In this document: positions 51,861 through 60,346 of the stretch, piece by piece
How the letters are laid out: every line of letters starts with the position of its first letter
Numbering within the stretch: the stretch's first letter is position 1
NCBI GenBank assembly: GCA_017517705.1
Contig: JAFWYM010000012.1
Span: 1-64,000, forward strand
Source of the DNA: Alistipes sp.
GTDB lineage: Bacteria; Bacteroidota; Bacteroidia; Bacteroidales; Rikenellaceae
Direction: 5' to 3'
Length of the DNA stretch: 64,000 nucleotides
Translations under genes and position numbers: made by a program
Notes under the pieces: model-generated
The model's database searches: none
What the model was told of the DNA's origin: nothing
The model's input: the letters and a program-made list of their open reading frames with translations, nothing else

Positions 51861-52418
51861 CTATCTGCGGCCACCGCCAAAGGCGTAACCGAGGCTTAGC
51901 AGGAGGTGGTTGTTTGCCTTATCGAAGACCTTATAGCCCAGAGTGATACGCACATGGCGCGATAGCTCCACACCCACACGGGGCATCACAGCGAAGTGCG
52001 TACCTCGACCACCGTTAGCGTCTTTATCACACCAGGCGACACCCACGCCGAGACCCACAAAGGGCGAGACATTGCCACCCTGGTAGAAGTTATAGTCGGA
52101 GGTGAGGAGCAAGTTGCTACTAACGAACTTATAACTGTGTATGACATTGTTTATGGTCTGGCCACGATACATCGAACACACCGAGAGGTTAAGACCCAAG
52201 TCCACGGGTGCAGCACTAAAGTTGTAGCGCACCTCAACGCCGGCATCGACACCTTGGCGCGACTTGCCATATCCCGGCATATTATTCGCTGCCGTAGCAA
52301 GACCCACATTGAGGTCTACCTCCACGGCACCCACCGTGCGATCGACATAATAACGCTGAGCGTCAGCATCCACCGCCACAAAGAGGATGGCTATGACGAT
52401 GAGTAGTATCTTCTTCAT
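51861..52418 (-). CDS. outer-membrane beta-barrel family protein
   Basis: 185 residues from MKKILLIVIAILFVAVDADAQ (signal peptide); the longer start at 52484 would place 22 atypical residues before it. Mature sequence: alternating strands (VEVDLNVGLATAANNMPGYG, GVDAGVEVRYNFSAAPVDLG) ending HLLLSLGYAFGGGRR. This fits an eight-stranded OmpA/OmpX-like barrel. Function unknown. Confidence 0.8.
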   Translation of the reverse strand: MKKILLIVIAILFVAVDADAQRYYVDRTVGAVEVDLNVGLATAANNMPGYGKSRQGVDAGVEVRYNFSAAPVDLGLNLSVCSMYRGQTINNVIHSYKFVSSNLLLTSDYNFYQGGNVSPFVGLGVGVAWCDKDANGGRGTHFAVMPRVGVELSRHVRITLGYKVFDKANNHLLLSLGYAFGGGRR

Positions 52419-52446
52419 ATATTTACAAACACACGTTGTATCATCG

Positions 52447-52485
52447 TGACAATGAGCTGCACTCGATGTACTGCCCATTGTCACG
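52447..52485. repeat. REP-like core hairpin, copy H
   Basis: CGTGACAATGAGCTGCAC / GTACTGCCCATTGTCACG, similar to the core of copies A-G (copy B has GTACTGCCCATTG), without recognisable terminal repeats. It lies 24 bp before the S9 peptidase stop. Confidence 0.6.
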
Positions 52486-52508
52486 CTAATTCCTCTGTTG
52501 TTATAACA

Positions 52509-54638
52509 CTATAAGTTCTCGAGCGTATAGTCTACCATCTTCTGGCGGATGTTAACCATGTCGTTGGGACGCATCGAGTGATTCTGGTCGGGGTAGACCA
52601 TCATATCGTACTGCTTGCCGGCACGATTCAGCGCACGACACATCTCCATCGTATTCTGGAAGTGGACGTTATCGTCAGCTGTGCCGTGGATAATCAACAG
52701 TCGTGTGTTGTTCGACAGGCGATCCGCAAAGTTGATGGGCGAGTTATCGTCGTAGCCCGCGGGGTTGTCCTGAGGCAGGCCGTTGTATATCTCCGTGTAT
52801 ATAGAGTCGTAGTAGCGCCACGATGTCACGGGGGCCACAGCGATAGCCATCTTGAAGAGGCCATCGCCCTTGAGAGCACAACCCAAAGCCATAAAGCCGC
52901 CATACGACCAGCCATAGATACCTATGCGCGAGGCGTCGACAAACGACTGCTTGCCAAGATGACGCGCAAACGATATCTGATCCTGCACCTCTGCATAGCC
53001 GAGGTTGGCGTATGTCACCTTCTTGAACTCCTCGCCACGATAGCCCGTGCCACGAGCATCGCAGCATGCCACGATATAGCCGTTACGCGCGAGTGTCTCC
53101 TCCCAGTCCGTAGTATAGCGATTCTCTATCTGCTGCGAACCGGGGCCCGAGTACTGCGTGATAAATACGGGGTACTGCTTTGCGGGGTCGTAGTTCTTGG
53201 GATATATAAGGAAATACGAGAGCTCATCGCCACGCTCGGTGGTAAACGTGTAGTAGTTGCGCTGGTATGCGGGCTTCGCGTCCGTCACCTTGCCGAGCAT
53301 CAACGAGCGCACCTCCTTGCCCTTAGCATCGTACACAGCAGCCGTAGGATAGCAGTCCGTGGCCGAGTGCTCGGCAGCGAAGTACTTCATATCGCCCGAG
53401 GGATATACCCTCCAGTAGCCGGGCTTCGAGAGGAGGCATGTCTTCTTCTTACCGTCAAGACTTATAGAGTATAGGTGGCGCTCCATGGGCGACTGCTCGG
53501 TAGACATGTAGTACAGCGTCTTCTTATTCGCCGCGAGGCCCACAAGCTGTGTCACCTCCCACTCACCCTCGGTGATGGCATTGAGGCGGCCATTAGCCAC
53601 AGAGTGCAGGTAGAGGTGGAACCACCCCGCCGTTGTCTCCTCGCGCACGATGAAACGATCCTCGTCGATAAAGGTGATTGTAGCATTGTTGGGACGCTCG
53701 ACATAGCGCTCATCCTTCTCCTCGTATATCACGCGCTCCGAGCCATCGTTCTCGATCATCACAACCTCAAAGTGGTTCTGTAGACGGTTGACACGATAGA
53801 AGTATAGGTTGCCCGCGGGCGTGTAGTCGATGCGGGGGATATACTGGTCGGTCTCGTCACCGAGGGGTATCTGACGTGTCTCCTTGGTGTAGAGGTTGTA
53901 TACGTGCATCGTGACTATAGAGTTCTCCTCGCCAGCCTTGGGATACTTGAAGCGGTATGCCTTGTTGTAGAGGTCGCCGTCGTAGCGCATCATCTCAAAC
54001 TCCTTTACGCGACTCTCGTCGAACTTCAGGTAGGCAATCTCGCGGCCATCGGGCGAGAAGGCATAGGCCTTGGTGAAGCCATACTCCTCCTCGTATACCC
54101 AGTCGGTAGTGCCGTTGATGATATGATTCCACTTGCCGTCGTTGGTGATGTTGTAAATCTCGTTTGTCGCGAGGTCGTATACGAAGATGTCGTTCTCGTA
54201 GCCCATGGCGAGGAACTTAGAGTCGGGCGAGAAGGATATGTCGCGCACGTCGTCAATCTTTATCGTCGTGCCATCGGGACATGCGATGTAGTAGTCCGAG
54301 GTGAACGAGTGGCGATATATCTCCTTGCGCGGAGAGGCACCACCATCCCAAATCTCGTAGAGCGTCATCGAGCCATCGGGCGAGCGGTCGAACGACATGA
54401 TGACACCACGGCCGGTGAATACCACCTCGCCATCACCGGGCTTGGCGTAGTCGTACATCACGACATTCTTGCCGTCAAGTTCCATATACTGGTGCGTGCC
54501 TGCCACCGGCGTGAGCGACGCGGGCGAGATATATGCAGTCGGGGCAGTACGCGCCTCAACCATCTCAAGATAGCTTACCTGTGCCATGGCCATTGTCGCT
54601 ACGGCAAGGAGTGCTACGGTAGTTAATAGTTTTCTCAT
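52509..54638 (-). CDS. S9 family prolyl oligopeptidase (DPP4-like)
   Basis: 709 residues with a signal peptide (MRKLLTTVALLAVATMAMAQ). An eight-bladed DPPIV N-terminal propeller (about 90-450) precedes the alpha/beta hydrolase domain. The nucleophile is in GIYGWSYGGFMALG (Ser about 578), with Asp in IHGTADDNVHFQNT and His in YPDQNHSM. It removes X-Pro dipeptides or cleaves oligopeptides in the periplasm. No linked transporter. Confidence 0.93.
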   Translation of the reverse strand: MRKLLTTVALLAVATMAMAQVSYLEMVEARTAPTAYISPASLTPVAGTHQYMELDGKNVVMYDYAKPGDGEVVFTGRGVIMSFDRSPDGSMTLYEIWDGGASPRKEIYRHSFTSDYYIACPDGTTIKIDDVRDISFSPDSKFLAMGYENDIFVYDLATNEIYNITNDGKWNHIINGTTDWVYEEEYGFTKAYAFSPDGREIAYLKFDESRVKEFEMMRYDGDLYNKAYRFKYPKAGEENSIVTMHVYNLYTKETRQIPLGDETDQYIPRIDYTPAGNLYFYRVNRLQNHFEVVMIENDGSERVIYEEKDERYVERPNNATITFIDEDRFIVREETTAGWFHLYLHSVANGRLNAITEGEWEVTQLVGLAANKKTLYYMSTEQSPMERHLYSISLDGKKKTCLLSKPGYWRVYPSGDMKYFAAEHSATDCYPTAAVYDAKGKEVRSLMLGKVTDAKPAYQRNYYTFTTERGDELSYFLIYPKNYDPAKQYPVFITQYSGPGSQQIENRYTTDWEETLARNGYIVACCDARGTGYRGEEFKKVTYANLGYAEVQDQISFARHLGKQSFVDASRIGIYGWSYGGFMALGCALKGDGLFKMAIAVAPVTSWRYYDSIYTEIYNGLPQDNPAGYDDNSPINFADRLSNNTRLLIIHGTADDNVHFQNTMEMCRALNRAGKQYDMMVYPDQNHSMRPNDMVNIRQKMVDYTLENL

Positions 54639-54692
54639 TATCGTAAAGTTTTAAGTTATACTCGTCAAACCAATTGGCCGTCTATGGCCTGT

Positions 54693-54749
54693 TATTCTCT
54701 AAACTCCCTAATCTCCCTAATCTCCCTAAACTCCCTAATATCTCTAAAT
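54693..54749. repeat. 9-bp-unit array, copy R4 (one arm)
   Basis: Units ctccctaat, ctccctaaa and ttctctaaa in a 9-bp period; only the pyrimidine-rich arm is present. It stands in the 275-bp gap before the next gene. Confidence 0.7.
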
Positions 54750-54803
54750 CACAAGCCAGACGCCAAACTAACCAACAAGACCCTCGGCAAGTCTAAATGC
54801 TGG

Positions 54804-54897
54804 ATTGTTGAGGAAGTTTGAGGCTGGTCGCAGGGAGAAAAAGCGGAGTTTACTTGAGGTAAATGAGCATTTTTCTCACAAGCCAGACGCCAAACTA
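54804..54897. mobile_element. MITE-like element of a second family, copy J
   Basis: Inverted arms ATTGTTGAGGAAGTTTG... and CAAACTAACAAACAAT enclose GAGAAAAAGCGGAGTTTACT / TTTTTCTC. The core is the same as in copy K. The right arm also recurs as a direct copy at 54750-54771 (tcacaagccagacgccaaac). Confidence 0.7.
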
Positions 54898-54913
54898 ACA
54901 AACAATACAGCGT

Positions 54914-55594
54914 TTAGATATCGTCGATAGAGAAGTCATAACTAAGCCTCTTACCCGTTGTAAACTTCGAGTTGTCGAGTTTAGAGTTGAACTGATCTAC
55001 GGTGACGCGGATGTTCTCCTCGTAGGGTGGCATCAGGAGGTCGAAGTTTAGAGCGTAGTTTATGGCTGTCTCTATTATAGACACAAGGGCATCGCGGTCT
55101 ATCTTCTTAGTGCCGAAGGCCATGGGGCGCACGATAGTTTGACGCTTACCCTCAACCCAGAAGCACTTCTCGCGATTGATGAATATGCGGCCTATAAGGT
55201 AGCCCTCGTCGGCATTACGGTTGTACTTCAGCGAGTCAGAGAGGAAGTTGTAGATGTTAATAACACCTGTGTAGGAGTTCTCCCTATTCTGCTGAAGGTA
55301 GCTATTCTGCCAGATGATATGGTTCGAGTCGAACTCGAAGACGTCGGTGTGCATCTGGAAGAGGAGGATGTCGCTGGCCACCTGCAATTGCGCCTCGAAC
55401 TTACCACGATCGCGGTACTCGATACGCACACGGCGGTCGAGCTTACCATCGAGCTCGTCGTCGATCTCCGAGGCCATCTCGAAGAGTGTCTCCTTGAGCT
55501 CGTTGAACGTAGCAAAGGTATTGTCGAAGACCTGCTGCTTAAGCGTGGACTTGCGAACTATAGCCTCCAATATTTTCTCTCTTAACGTACTCAT
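54914..55594 (-). CDS. conserved protein of unknown function
   Basis: 226 residues, cytoplasmic, no signal or TM. It starts MSTLREKILEAIVRKSTLKQ and continues with long amphipathic helices and mixed alpha/beta segments (FEFDSNHIIWQNSYLQ, EGYLIGRIFINREKCFWVEG). The coding character (codon use like its neighbours, no shadowing gene) is good. No function inferred. It lies 15 bp after the glucosaminidase gene and is probably co-transcribed. Confidence 0.75.
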   Translation of the reverse strand: MSTLREKILEAIVRKSTLKQQVFDNTFATFNELKETLFEMASEIDDELDGKLDRRVRIEYRDRGKFEAQLQVASDILLFQMHTDVFEFDSNHIIWQNSYLQQNRENSYTGVINIYNFLSDSLKYNRNADEGYLIGRIFINREKCFWVEGKRQTIVRPMAFGTKKIDRDALVSIIETAINYALNFDLLMPPYEENIRVTVDQFNSKLDNSKFTTGKRLSYDFSIDDI

Positions 55595-55609
55595 ATATAG
55601 CAGTATTGA

Positions 55610-56734
55610 TTATCGTAGACGTATATTCTGACCCTCGACCAGCACAGTCGTAGGGCGCATCTTGTTGAGCTTAGACAGCTGCGGGAGGCGTATGCCGTAT
55701 ATCTGCGATATAAGGTATAGCGTCTCTCCTGCAACAACCTTATGGAACATACCCTCACCATTCCAACGTGCCGCCTTACGCTCAATATAGAGCACTGCGC
55801 CATCCTCGGGCTGCGTGCGGCTCTCCACATCGTTGAACTTACGCAACGTCGCGGGCGACACCTCAAAGAGCTCGCCTATACGCTCGTAGGTATCACCCTT
55901 CTTGGTGATTATGTAGTGGGCGCCATTTGTTCGAAATACGTTGTAGCCGAAGTGCGAGTTTATCGATACGCGGAAGTTGTTGGGGTCGATGCCACGATCC
56001 ACATAGGCCACGGTGACATCGCGTGGCACCTCGGGAATATCGACCTCGCGAGTCGTAGCACCATCGACCTCAGGCTCTGCCTGCTCAGACCTCTTTAGCG
56101 TGGTGGGGTCGAGACTCAGCTCGTTGGCCAGATAATCGTCATATAGCGCCAAGCCACCTTGGCGGTCGAAGAGATATAGGTGATAACGCTCGATGACGCC
56201 TATGAGGCGCTCAGCATAGTCCGGGGCTGTGGCATAGCCCGCCTTCTTCAATCCCTTAGCCCAGTTCTTGTAGTCGTCGGTATCGTAGGCAAAGAGAAAC
56301 TCGTAGCGGCTACCCGTAGAGAGAAAGTCGGCATGGTCGGCAAACGACTCCTCGGGGGTATCGTAGACGCGGAAGCAGTCATCAGGGCGGTCGTCAGCGT
56401 GAGTTATGGTGCGCCCCGTCCACGAACCCTTGCACTTTATGCAGAAGTGGTTGTTCGCAACGCGAGCAAGGTAGCCATTGCCGAAGCCCGACTCGAGGAA
56501 TGCCTGTCCCATAGTTATGCTGGCGGGGATACCATAGCTTTCCATATTCTCGATGGCCGTCTCGCGCCAACGATAGATATACTCCTCGGGGGTGAGCTTC
56601 ACCCACTCGTCGGTAGGCTCCGCCGCCATATCAGCGTCAGGCTCAGCCACCTGAGCATATACCGAAGGTGCCACGACAACCATTGTAACAGCCGTAAATG
56701 CTATTCTCAACACACGATATAAATTCACTCTCAT
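55610..56734 (-). CDS. glucosaminidase (GH73-like) with C-terminal LysM domain
   Basis: 374 residues from MRVNLYRVLRIAFTAVTMVV; a nearby start at 56743 is equally possible, and longer starts run into the promoter. Signal peptide to VYAQ, glucosaminidase domain at about 45-195 (GIPASITMGQAFLESGFGNG with catalytic Glu, VANNHFCIKCKG). Two LysM-like segments follow: GAHYIITKKGDTYERIGELF and MFHKVVAGETLYLISQIYG. It cleaves peptidoglycan glycan strands in the periplasm. Confidence 0.92.
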   Translation of the reverse strand: MRVNLYRVLRIAFTAVTMVVVAPSVYAQVAEPDADMAAEPTDEWVKLTPEEYIYRWRETAIENMESYGIPASITMGQAFLESGFGNGYLARVANNHFCIKCKGSWTGRTITHADDRPDDCFRVYDTPEESFADHADFLSTGSRYEFLFAYDTDDYKNWAKGLKKAGYATAPDYAERLIGVIERYHLYLFDRQGGLALYDDYLANELSLDPTTLKRSEQAEPEVDGATTREVDIPEVPRDVTVAYVDRGIDPNNFRVSINSHFGYNVFRTNGAHYIITKKGDTYERIGELFEVSPATLRKFNDVESRTQPEDGAVLYIERKAARWNGEGMFHKVVAGETLYLISQIYGIRLPQLSKLNKMRPTTVLVEGQNIRLR

Positions 56735-56769
56735 ATCACTCATCTGTTTCACACTTGCATAGTTTTCCG

Positions 56770-56777
56770 CAAATATA
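56770..56777 (-). promoter_or_regulatory. -7 box TATATTTG of the glucosaminidase gene
   Basis: Reverse complement of CAAATATA, 36 bp before the ATG at 56734, which supports this start over ones further upstream. No exact -33. Confidence 0.6.
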
Positions 56778-56819
56778 CAAAAAAAAGTGAAATATGACAA
56801 CTACTCGAATAAAAGAGAT

Positions 56820-56868
56820 AAAAAAATAGGGGCTGACTTAAAAGTAACTTAGTCAACCCCTGATACTC
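56820..56868 (-). terminator. terminator of the LemA/TPM operon
   Basis: Minus-strand hairpin GGGGTTGACTAAGTTA / TAAGTCAGCCCC followed by a T-rich run (plus-strand A's at 56820-56826). One mismatch in the stem. It starts 16 bp after the lemA stop. Confidence 0.8.
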
Positions 56869-56884
56869 AAGATAGTGAATAGGC

Positions 56885-57469
56885 TTAAAACTCCACAACA
56901 GGAGCAGTCTCAGCGCCCTCCGAGGCCTCGAACATAGCCTTACGCTCGAAGCCGAACATCGAGGCTATGAGGTTTGTGGGGAAGCGACGTATCTTAACAT
57001 TGTACTCCTTGACAGCGTTGTTATACCTTCTACGCTCGGTAGATATGCGATTCTCCGTACCCTCGAGTTGCACCTGCAGGTCGCGGAAGTTTTGGTTGGC
57101 CTTAAGGTCGGGATAGCTCTCCGAGATAGCTATGAGGCGACCAAGAGCCCTGCCAACCTCATCCTGCGCAGCCATCCATTGTTCCATCTCCTCGGGCGTT
57201 GCCGTCGAGGGGTCGATATTGATGGATGTTGCAGCACTACGCGCCGCCGTTACCGACTCGAGCGTCTCGGCCTCGTGCGCAGCATAACCCTTAACCGTAC
57301 TTACAAGGTTGGGGATGAGATCGCTACGACGCTGGTATACGGTCTCGACATTAGCCCAAGCCTCCTCGACAGAGGTCTCCTTCGACACAAGTCCATTATA
57401 GGCACTTATAGCCCATACGACGATGACGGCAATAACGCCGACAATAATCCACATCTTCTTGTTTTTCAT
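56885..57469 (-). CDS. lemA: LemA family protein
   Basis: 194 residues: short N-terminal TM (MWIIVGVIAVIVVWAISAYN), then NGLVSKETSVEEAWANVETVYQRRSDLIPNLVSTVKGYA, the LemA family signature, and a helical C-terminal part (RRYNNAVKEYNVKIRRFPTN). A membrane-anchored coiled-coil protein of unclear function. It is downstream of a TPM-domain gene on the same strand, a widespread pair. Confidence 0.95.
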   Translation of the reverse strand: MKNKKMWIIVGVIAVIVVWAISAYNGLVSKETSVEEAWANVETVYQRRSDLIPNLVSTVKGYAAHEAETLESVTAARSAATSINIDPSTATPEEMEQWMAAQDEVGRALGRLIAISESYPDLKANQNFRDLQVQLEGTENRISTERRRYNNAVKEYNVKIRRFPTNLIASMFGFERKAMFEASEGAETAPVVEF

Positions 57470-57510
57470 AGTTTTATTCTTTTAAGATTAATAATTTCGA
57501 CAACATATAC

Positions 57511-58410
57511 TTACCAGCGCGAGCCACCGCCGCCACCGCCAAACGAGCCACCACCGAAGCCGCCACCAAACGAGCCGCCACCGCCGCCGAAGCCACCGCC
57601 ACCCATCGGGAATATCCACATACCACCACCACGACGTGGGCCCTGCGGGGTATTACGATCGGTCGTGCGTGTATGCTCCGAGTGGCAATTGTCACATACG
57701 AGCCTCTCGACGATAGCCGTAGCCGTCATCGTACGCTCTACAACGCGCAACTTATGCTTGCCACACGTCGGGCACTTCGTCTTATGATGCTCGTGAACGA
57801 GAAGCAGCACGATAGGAACCAGGATGAGCAAGAGTACGAGCACCACCATTGCAATAGCCACATCGTCATCACCCTCAGCTACGGGCAACTCGCCATCGGT
57901 AAATAGCTTATACACAGCACGCATACCCTCAACCATACCTTGCGAGTAGTCGCCATCGCGGAAGTAGGGCAACATATAATCCTGCTGAATCCTCACACAT
58001 AGCGCATCGGGGAGTACACCCTCGATGCCATAGCCCGTATGGAAGCGTATCTCGTGCATATTCTCTACCAAGAGTATGCCGAGGCCGTTGTCCAGCTCAT
58101 CATCGCCAACACCCCAACGCTCGAAGAGCGACTGAGCAAATGCAAAGGGATCGCGAGGCTCAATATCGCGCACGGCAACGATAGCCACCTCGGCAATACC
58201 ACGCTCCTTGAGCGAGTAGCATATCGAGTCGAGCGTGGCAACAGCATCACGCGAAAGGATACCATCGGGATTCGACACAAAGCGTGTGCGACTCCTAAGT
58301 TGCACGTTTTCTATGTCGCCAACGCGATAGCCACGAGCCACAACCACCGATGGGACGACGGCAAGGAGCATCGCCACGACAACGACAAATCTTATAATCC
58401 TACGTTTCAT
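57511..58410 (-). CDS. TPM domain (YgcG-like) protein with zinc-ribbon and Gly-rich tail
   Basis: 299 residues: signal peptide to VVVARG, TPM_phosphatase domain at about 38-165 (SNPDGILSRDAVATLDSICY, GLGILLVENMHEIRFHTGYG), a TM near 185-206, then a CPTCGKHK / CDNCHSEH C4 zinc ribbon and a Gly-rich tail (FGGGGGSFGGGFGGGSFGGG). Paired with lemA 41 bp downstream. Function unknown; TPM proteins act in membrane or photosystem protein turnover in other taxa. Confidence 0.9.
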   Translation of the reverse strand: MKRRIIRFVVVVAMLLAVVPSVVVARGYRVGDIENVQLRSRTRFVSNPDGILSRDAVATLDSICYSLKERGIAEVAIVAVRDIEPRDPFAFAQSLFERWGVGDDELDNGLGILLVENMHEIRFHTGYGIEGVLPDALCVRIQQDYMLPYFRDGDYSQGMVEGMRAVYKLFTDGELPVAEGDDDVAIAMVVLVLLLILVPIVLLLVHEHHKTKCPTCGKHKLRVVERTMTATAIVERLVCDNCHSEHTRTTDRNTPQGPRRGGGMWIFPMGGGGFGGGGGSFGGGFGGGSFGGGGGGSRW

Positions 58411-58484
58411 ATCTATACAAACGCGGGCGGGGCCAAAATATTATCTCGGCACCGCCCGTGTATCTACCATTGTATCACATCTTG

Positions 58485-59057
58485 CTACCTCTTGGCATCG
58501 ATGACCTCACACAAGCGGTCGAACACCTCGTCCATAGTGCCAAGGCCGTTGATGTCGGCATACTTCTGCTGCTTGGTATAGTGCTCGGCGACAATAGCCG
58601 TCTGCTGACGATATATCTCTATGCGGTTACGAATGACATCCTCCGAGGCATCATCGGCACGACCCGAATCCTTGCCACGAAGAAGGATGCGACGCACAAG
58701 CTCATCCTCGGGCACATCCATATATACCATCACGTCGACCTTCGAGCCCATCTCCTCGAGCAACGTATCGAATATCTCGGCCTGTGCCGTAGTGCGAGGG
58801 AAGCCGTCAAAAATGCAACCCTTATCCGAGTGTGTGCGCATATAGTCGCGTACCATCTCTACAACGATCGAGTCAGGGGCGAGCTCACCACGTGAAATAT
58901 AACCCTCCATACTCTTGCCAAGCTCCGTACCACGCTTAATCTCCGACCTAATCACCTCTCCCGTAGATATGTGGTACAGGTCGTAATGCTCGGCAAGACG
59001 TGCTGCCTGCGTTCCCTTACCACATCCAGGCGCTCCAAAAAGTATAATGTTTAACAT
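58485..59057 (-). CDS. adk: adenylate kinase
   Basis: 190 residues. P-loop GAPGCGKGTQAARL (residues 7-20), the NMP-binding motif YHISTGEVIRSEI and FDGFPRTTAQAE, with the short LID form (no zinc-type insertion; total length under 200). It converts ATP and AMP to 2 ADP. A GC-rich hairpin lies between its stop and the TPM gene (ACGCGGGCGG ... CCGCCCG, 58421-58460). Confidence 0.96.
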   Translation of the reverse strand: MLNIILFGAPGCGKGTQAARLAEHYDLYHISTGEVIRSEIKRGTELGKSMEGYISRGELAPDSIVVEMVRDYMRTHSDKGCIFDGFPRTTAQAEIFDTLLEEMGSKVDVMVYMDVPEDELVRRILLRGKDSGRADDASEDVIRNRIEIYRQQTAIVAEHYTKQQKYADINGLGTMDEVFDRLCEVIDAKR

Positions 59058-59100
59058 TTAATTTAAGTTTTATGTTACGTGTCGTTGAAAAAATTTGAGG

Positions 59101-59108
59101 CAAAGATA
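59101..59108 (-). promoter_or_regulatory. -7 box TATCTTTG of adk
   Basis: Reverse complement of CAAAGATA in the 116-bp divergent region with thiL. No exact -33 box. Confidence 0.55.
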
Positions 59109-59116
59109 TATTTTTT

Positions 59117-59148
59117 TTTGCAACTTTACAATCAAAAGGGTACTTTTG
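59117..59148 (+). promoter_or_regulatory. thiL promoter
   Basis: -33 TTTG (59117-59120) and -7 TACTTTTG (59141-59148) with a 20-bp spacer; a T9 run precedes the G of the -33 box. Confidence 0.7.
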
Positions 59149-59173
59149 CAAAAAATTTATTTACTACCCTATT

Positions 59174-60202
59174 ATGAAAAGTAAACATACCACAGAGATA
59201 GCATCACTCGGCGAGTTTGGCCTTATCGACCGCCTCACATCACGTCTGGCACTGCGCAGTGGCACGACGCTAAAGGGTGCAGGTGACGATGCTGCCGTCA
59301 TCGACCTCGGCGATGATGTACTCCTGCTCACGACCGACATGCTCACCGAAGGTATCGACTTCGACCTCAGCTACTTCCCGCTCAAGCATCTCGGCTACAA
59401 GGCCATCGTACGCGGTGTTAACGACATCCTCGCGATGAACGCCCGCCCCGAGCATGTTGTCGTAGCCCTCGGTGTCTCGGCAAAGATCTCGGTGGAGGCC
59501 CTCGATGAGCTCTACGAGGGTATGGAGCATGCCTGCAACGAGCTCGGCATAGACCTCGTTGGTGGCGATACCACGGCATCGATGAACGGCCTTATCATCA
59601 CGGTATCGGCCACGGGACGCGCCAAGAAGGAGGATGTGGTATACCGCAATGGTGCCAAGGAGCACGACCTTATATGTATCACATCGAATCTCGGTGCAGC
59701 ATATATGGGTCTGCACCTCTTGGAGCGCGAGAAGCGCGTATTGCAGGATGTGGAGAACCCCGAGCCTAAGTTTGAGGGTCACGAATACCTCTTAGAGCGC
59801 TACCTGAAGCCCCGCGCACGCACAAATGTCCTCGAGGCACTTCGCGAGGAGGGCATACGTCCCACGTCGATGATAGACCTCTCGGATGGCCTCGCCTCAG
59901 ACCTGCGACAGATATGTCGTGCCTCGGAGTGTGGCGCACGCATATATCTCGAGCGCATACCCATAGCACGTCAGACGACGGAGCTTGCCGAGGAGATGCA
60001 CATAGACCCCGTGATTGCTGCGCTCAACGGAGGTGAGGACCATGAGCTACTCTTCACCGTGCCCTTGGATAAGCAGGAGGCCGTAATGCGCTTAGGCCTT
60101 GTTGATGTCATCGGCCACATAACACGCCCCGAGAGCGGTGTGATACTCGTAACGCCCGATGGCGAGGGCATAGCACTCAAGGCTCAGGCCTTTGATAGAT
60201 AG
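59174..60202 (+). CDS. thiL: thiamine-monophosphate kinase
   Basis: 342 residues. AIR-synthase fold: GAGDDAAVIDLGDDVLLLTTDML (metal- and ATP-binding Asp), YKAIVRGVNDILAMNARP, DLVGGDTTASMNGLII, MIDLSDGLASDLRQIC and NGGEDHELLFTVP. It makes thiamine pyrophosphate from thiamine monophosphate. No other thi gene is adjacent. The 3' flank contains the gagtaatgaggagtgag repeat and 9-bp array R5. Confidence 0.95.
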   Translation: MKSKHTTEIASLGEFGLIDRLTSRLALRSGTTLKGAGDDAAVIDLGDDVLLLTTDMLTEGIDFDLSYFPLKHLGYKAIVRGVNDILAMNARPEHVVVALGVSAKISVEALDELYEGMEHACNELGIDLVGGDTTASMNGLIITVSATGRAKKEDVVYRNGAKEHDLICITSNLGAAYMGLHLLEREKRVLQDVENPEPKFEGHEYLLERYLKPRARTNVLEALREEGIRPTSMIDLSDGLASDLRQICRASECGARIYLERIPIARQTTELAEEMHIDPVIAALNGGEDHELLFTVPLDKQEAVMRLGLVDVIGHITRPESGVILVTPDGEGIALKAQAFDR

Positions 60203-60234
60203 TGAGTAATGAGGAGTGAGGAGTGAGTAATTAG
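60203..60234. repeat. TGAGTAATGAGGAGTGAG-type dispersed repeat
   Basis: gtgagtaatgaggagtgagg then agtgagtaatta, close to the copy at 19549-19580. Confidence 0.6.
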
Positions 60235-60242
60235 CGCAGTCA

Positions 60243-60346
60243 TAGGGAGATTAAGGAATTTAAGGAATTTAGGGAGTTTAAGGAGTTTAAGGAGAGCGCT
60301 ATCAGGTATTTCCCTAATCTCCCTAATCTCCCTAATTTCCCTACTT
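60243..60346. repeat. 9-bp-unit inverted array, copy R5
   Basis: Left units gggagatta, aggaattta, gggagttta; hinge gagagcgctatcagg; right units ttccctaat, ctccctaat, ttccctact. The right end overlaps the stop codon of the DUF4837 gene (60341-60343). Confidence 0.8.

Noticed and set aside
57474-57695. Minus-strand frame within the Gly-rich tail of the TPM protein
   Set aside because: Out-of-frame reading of the Gly-rich repeat in a well-supported gene.
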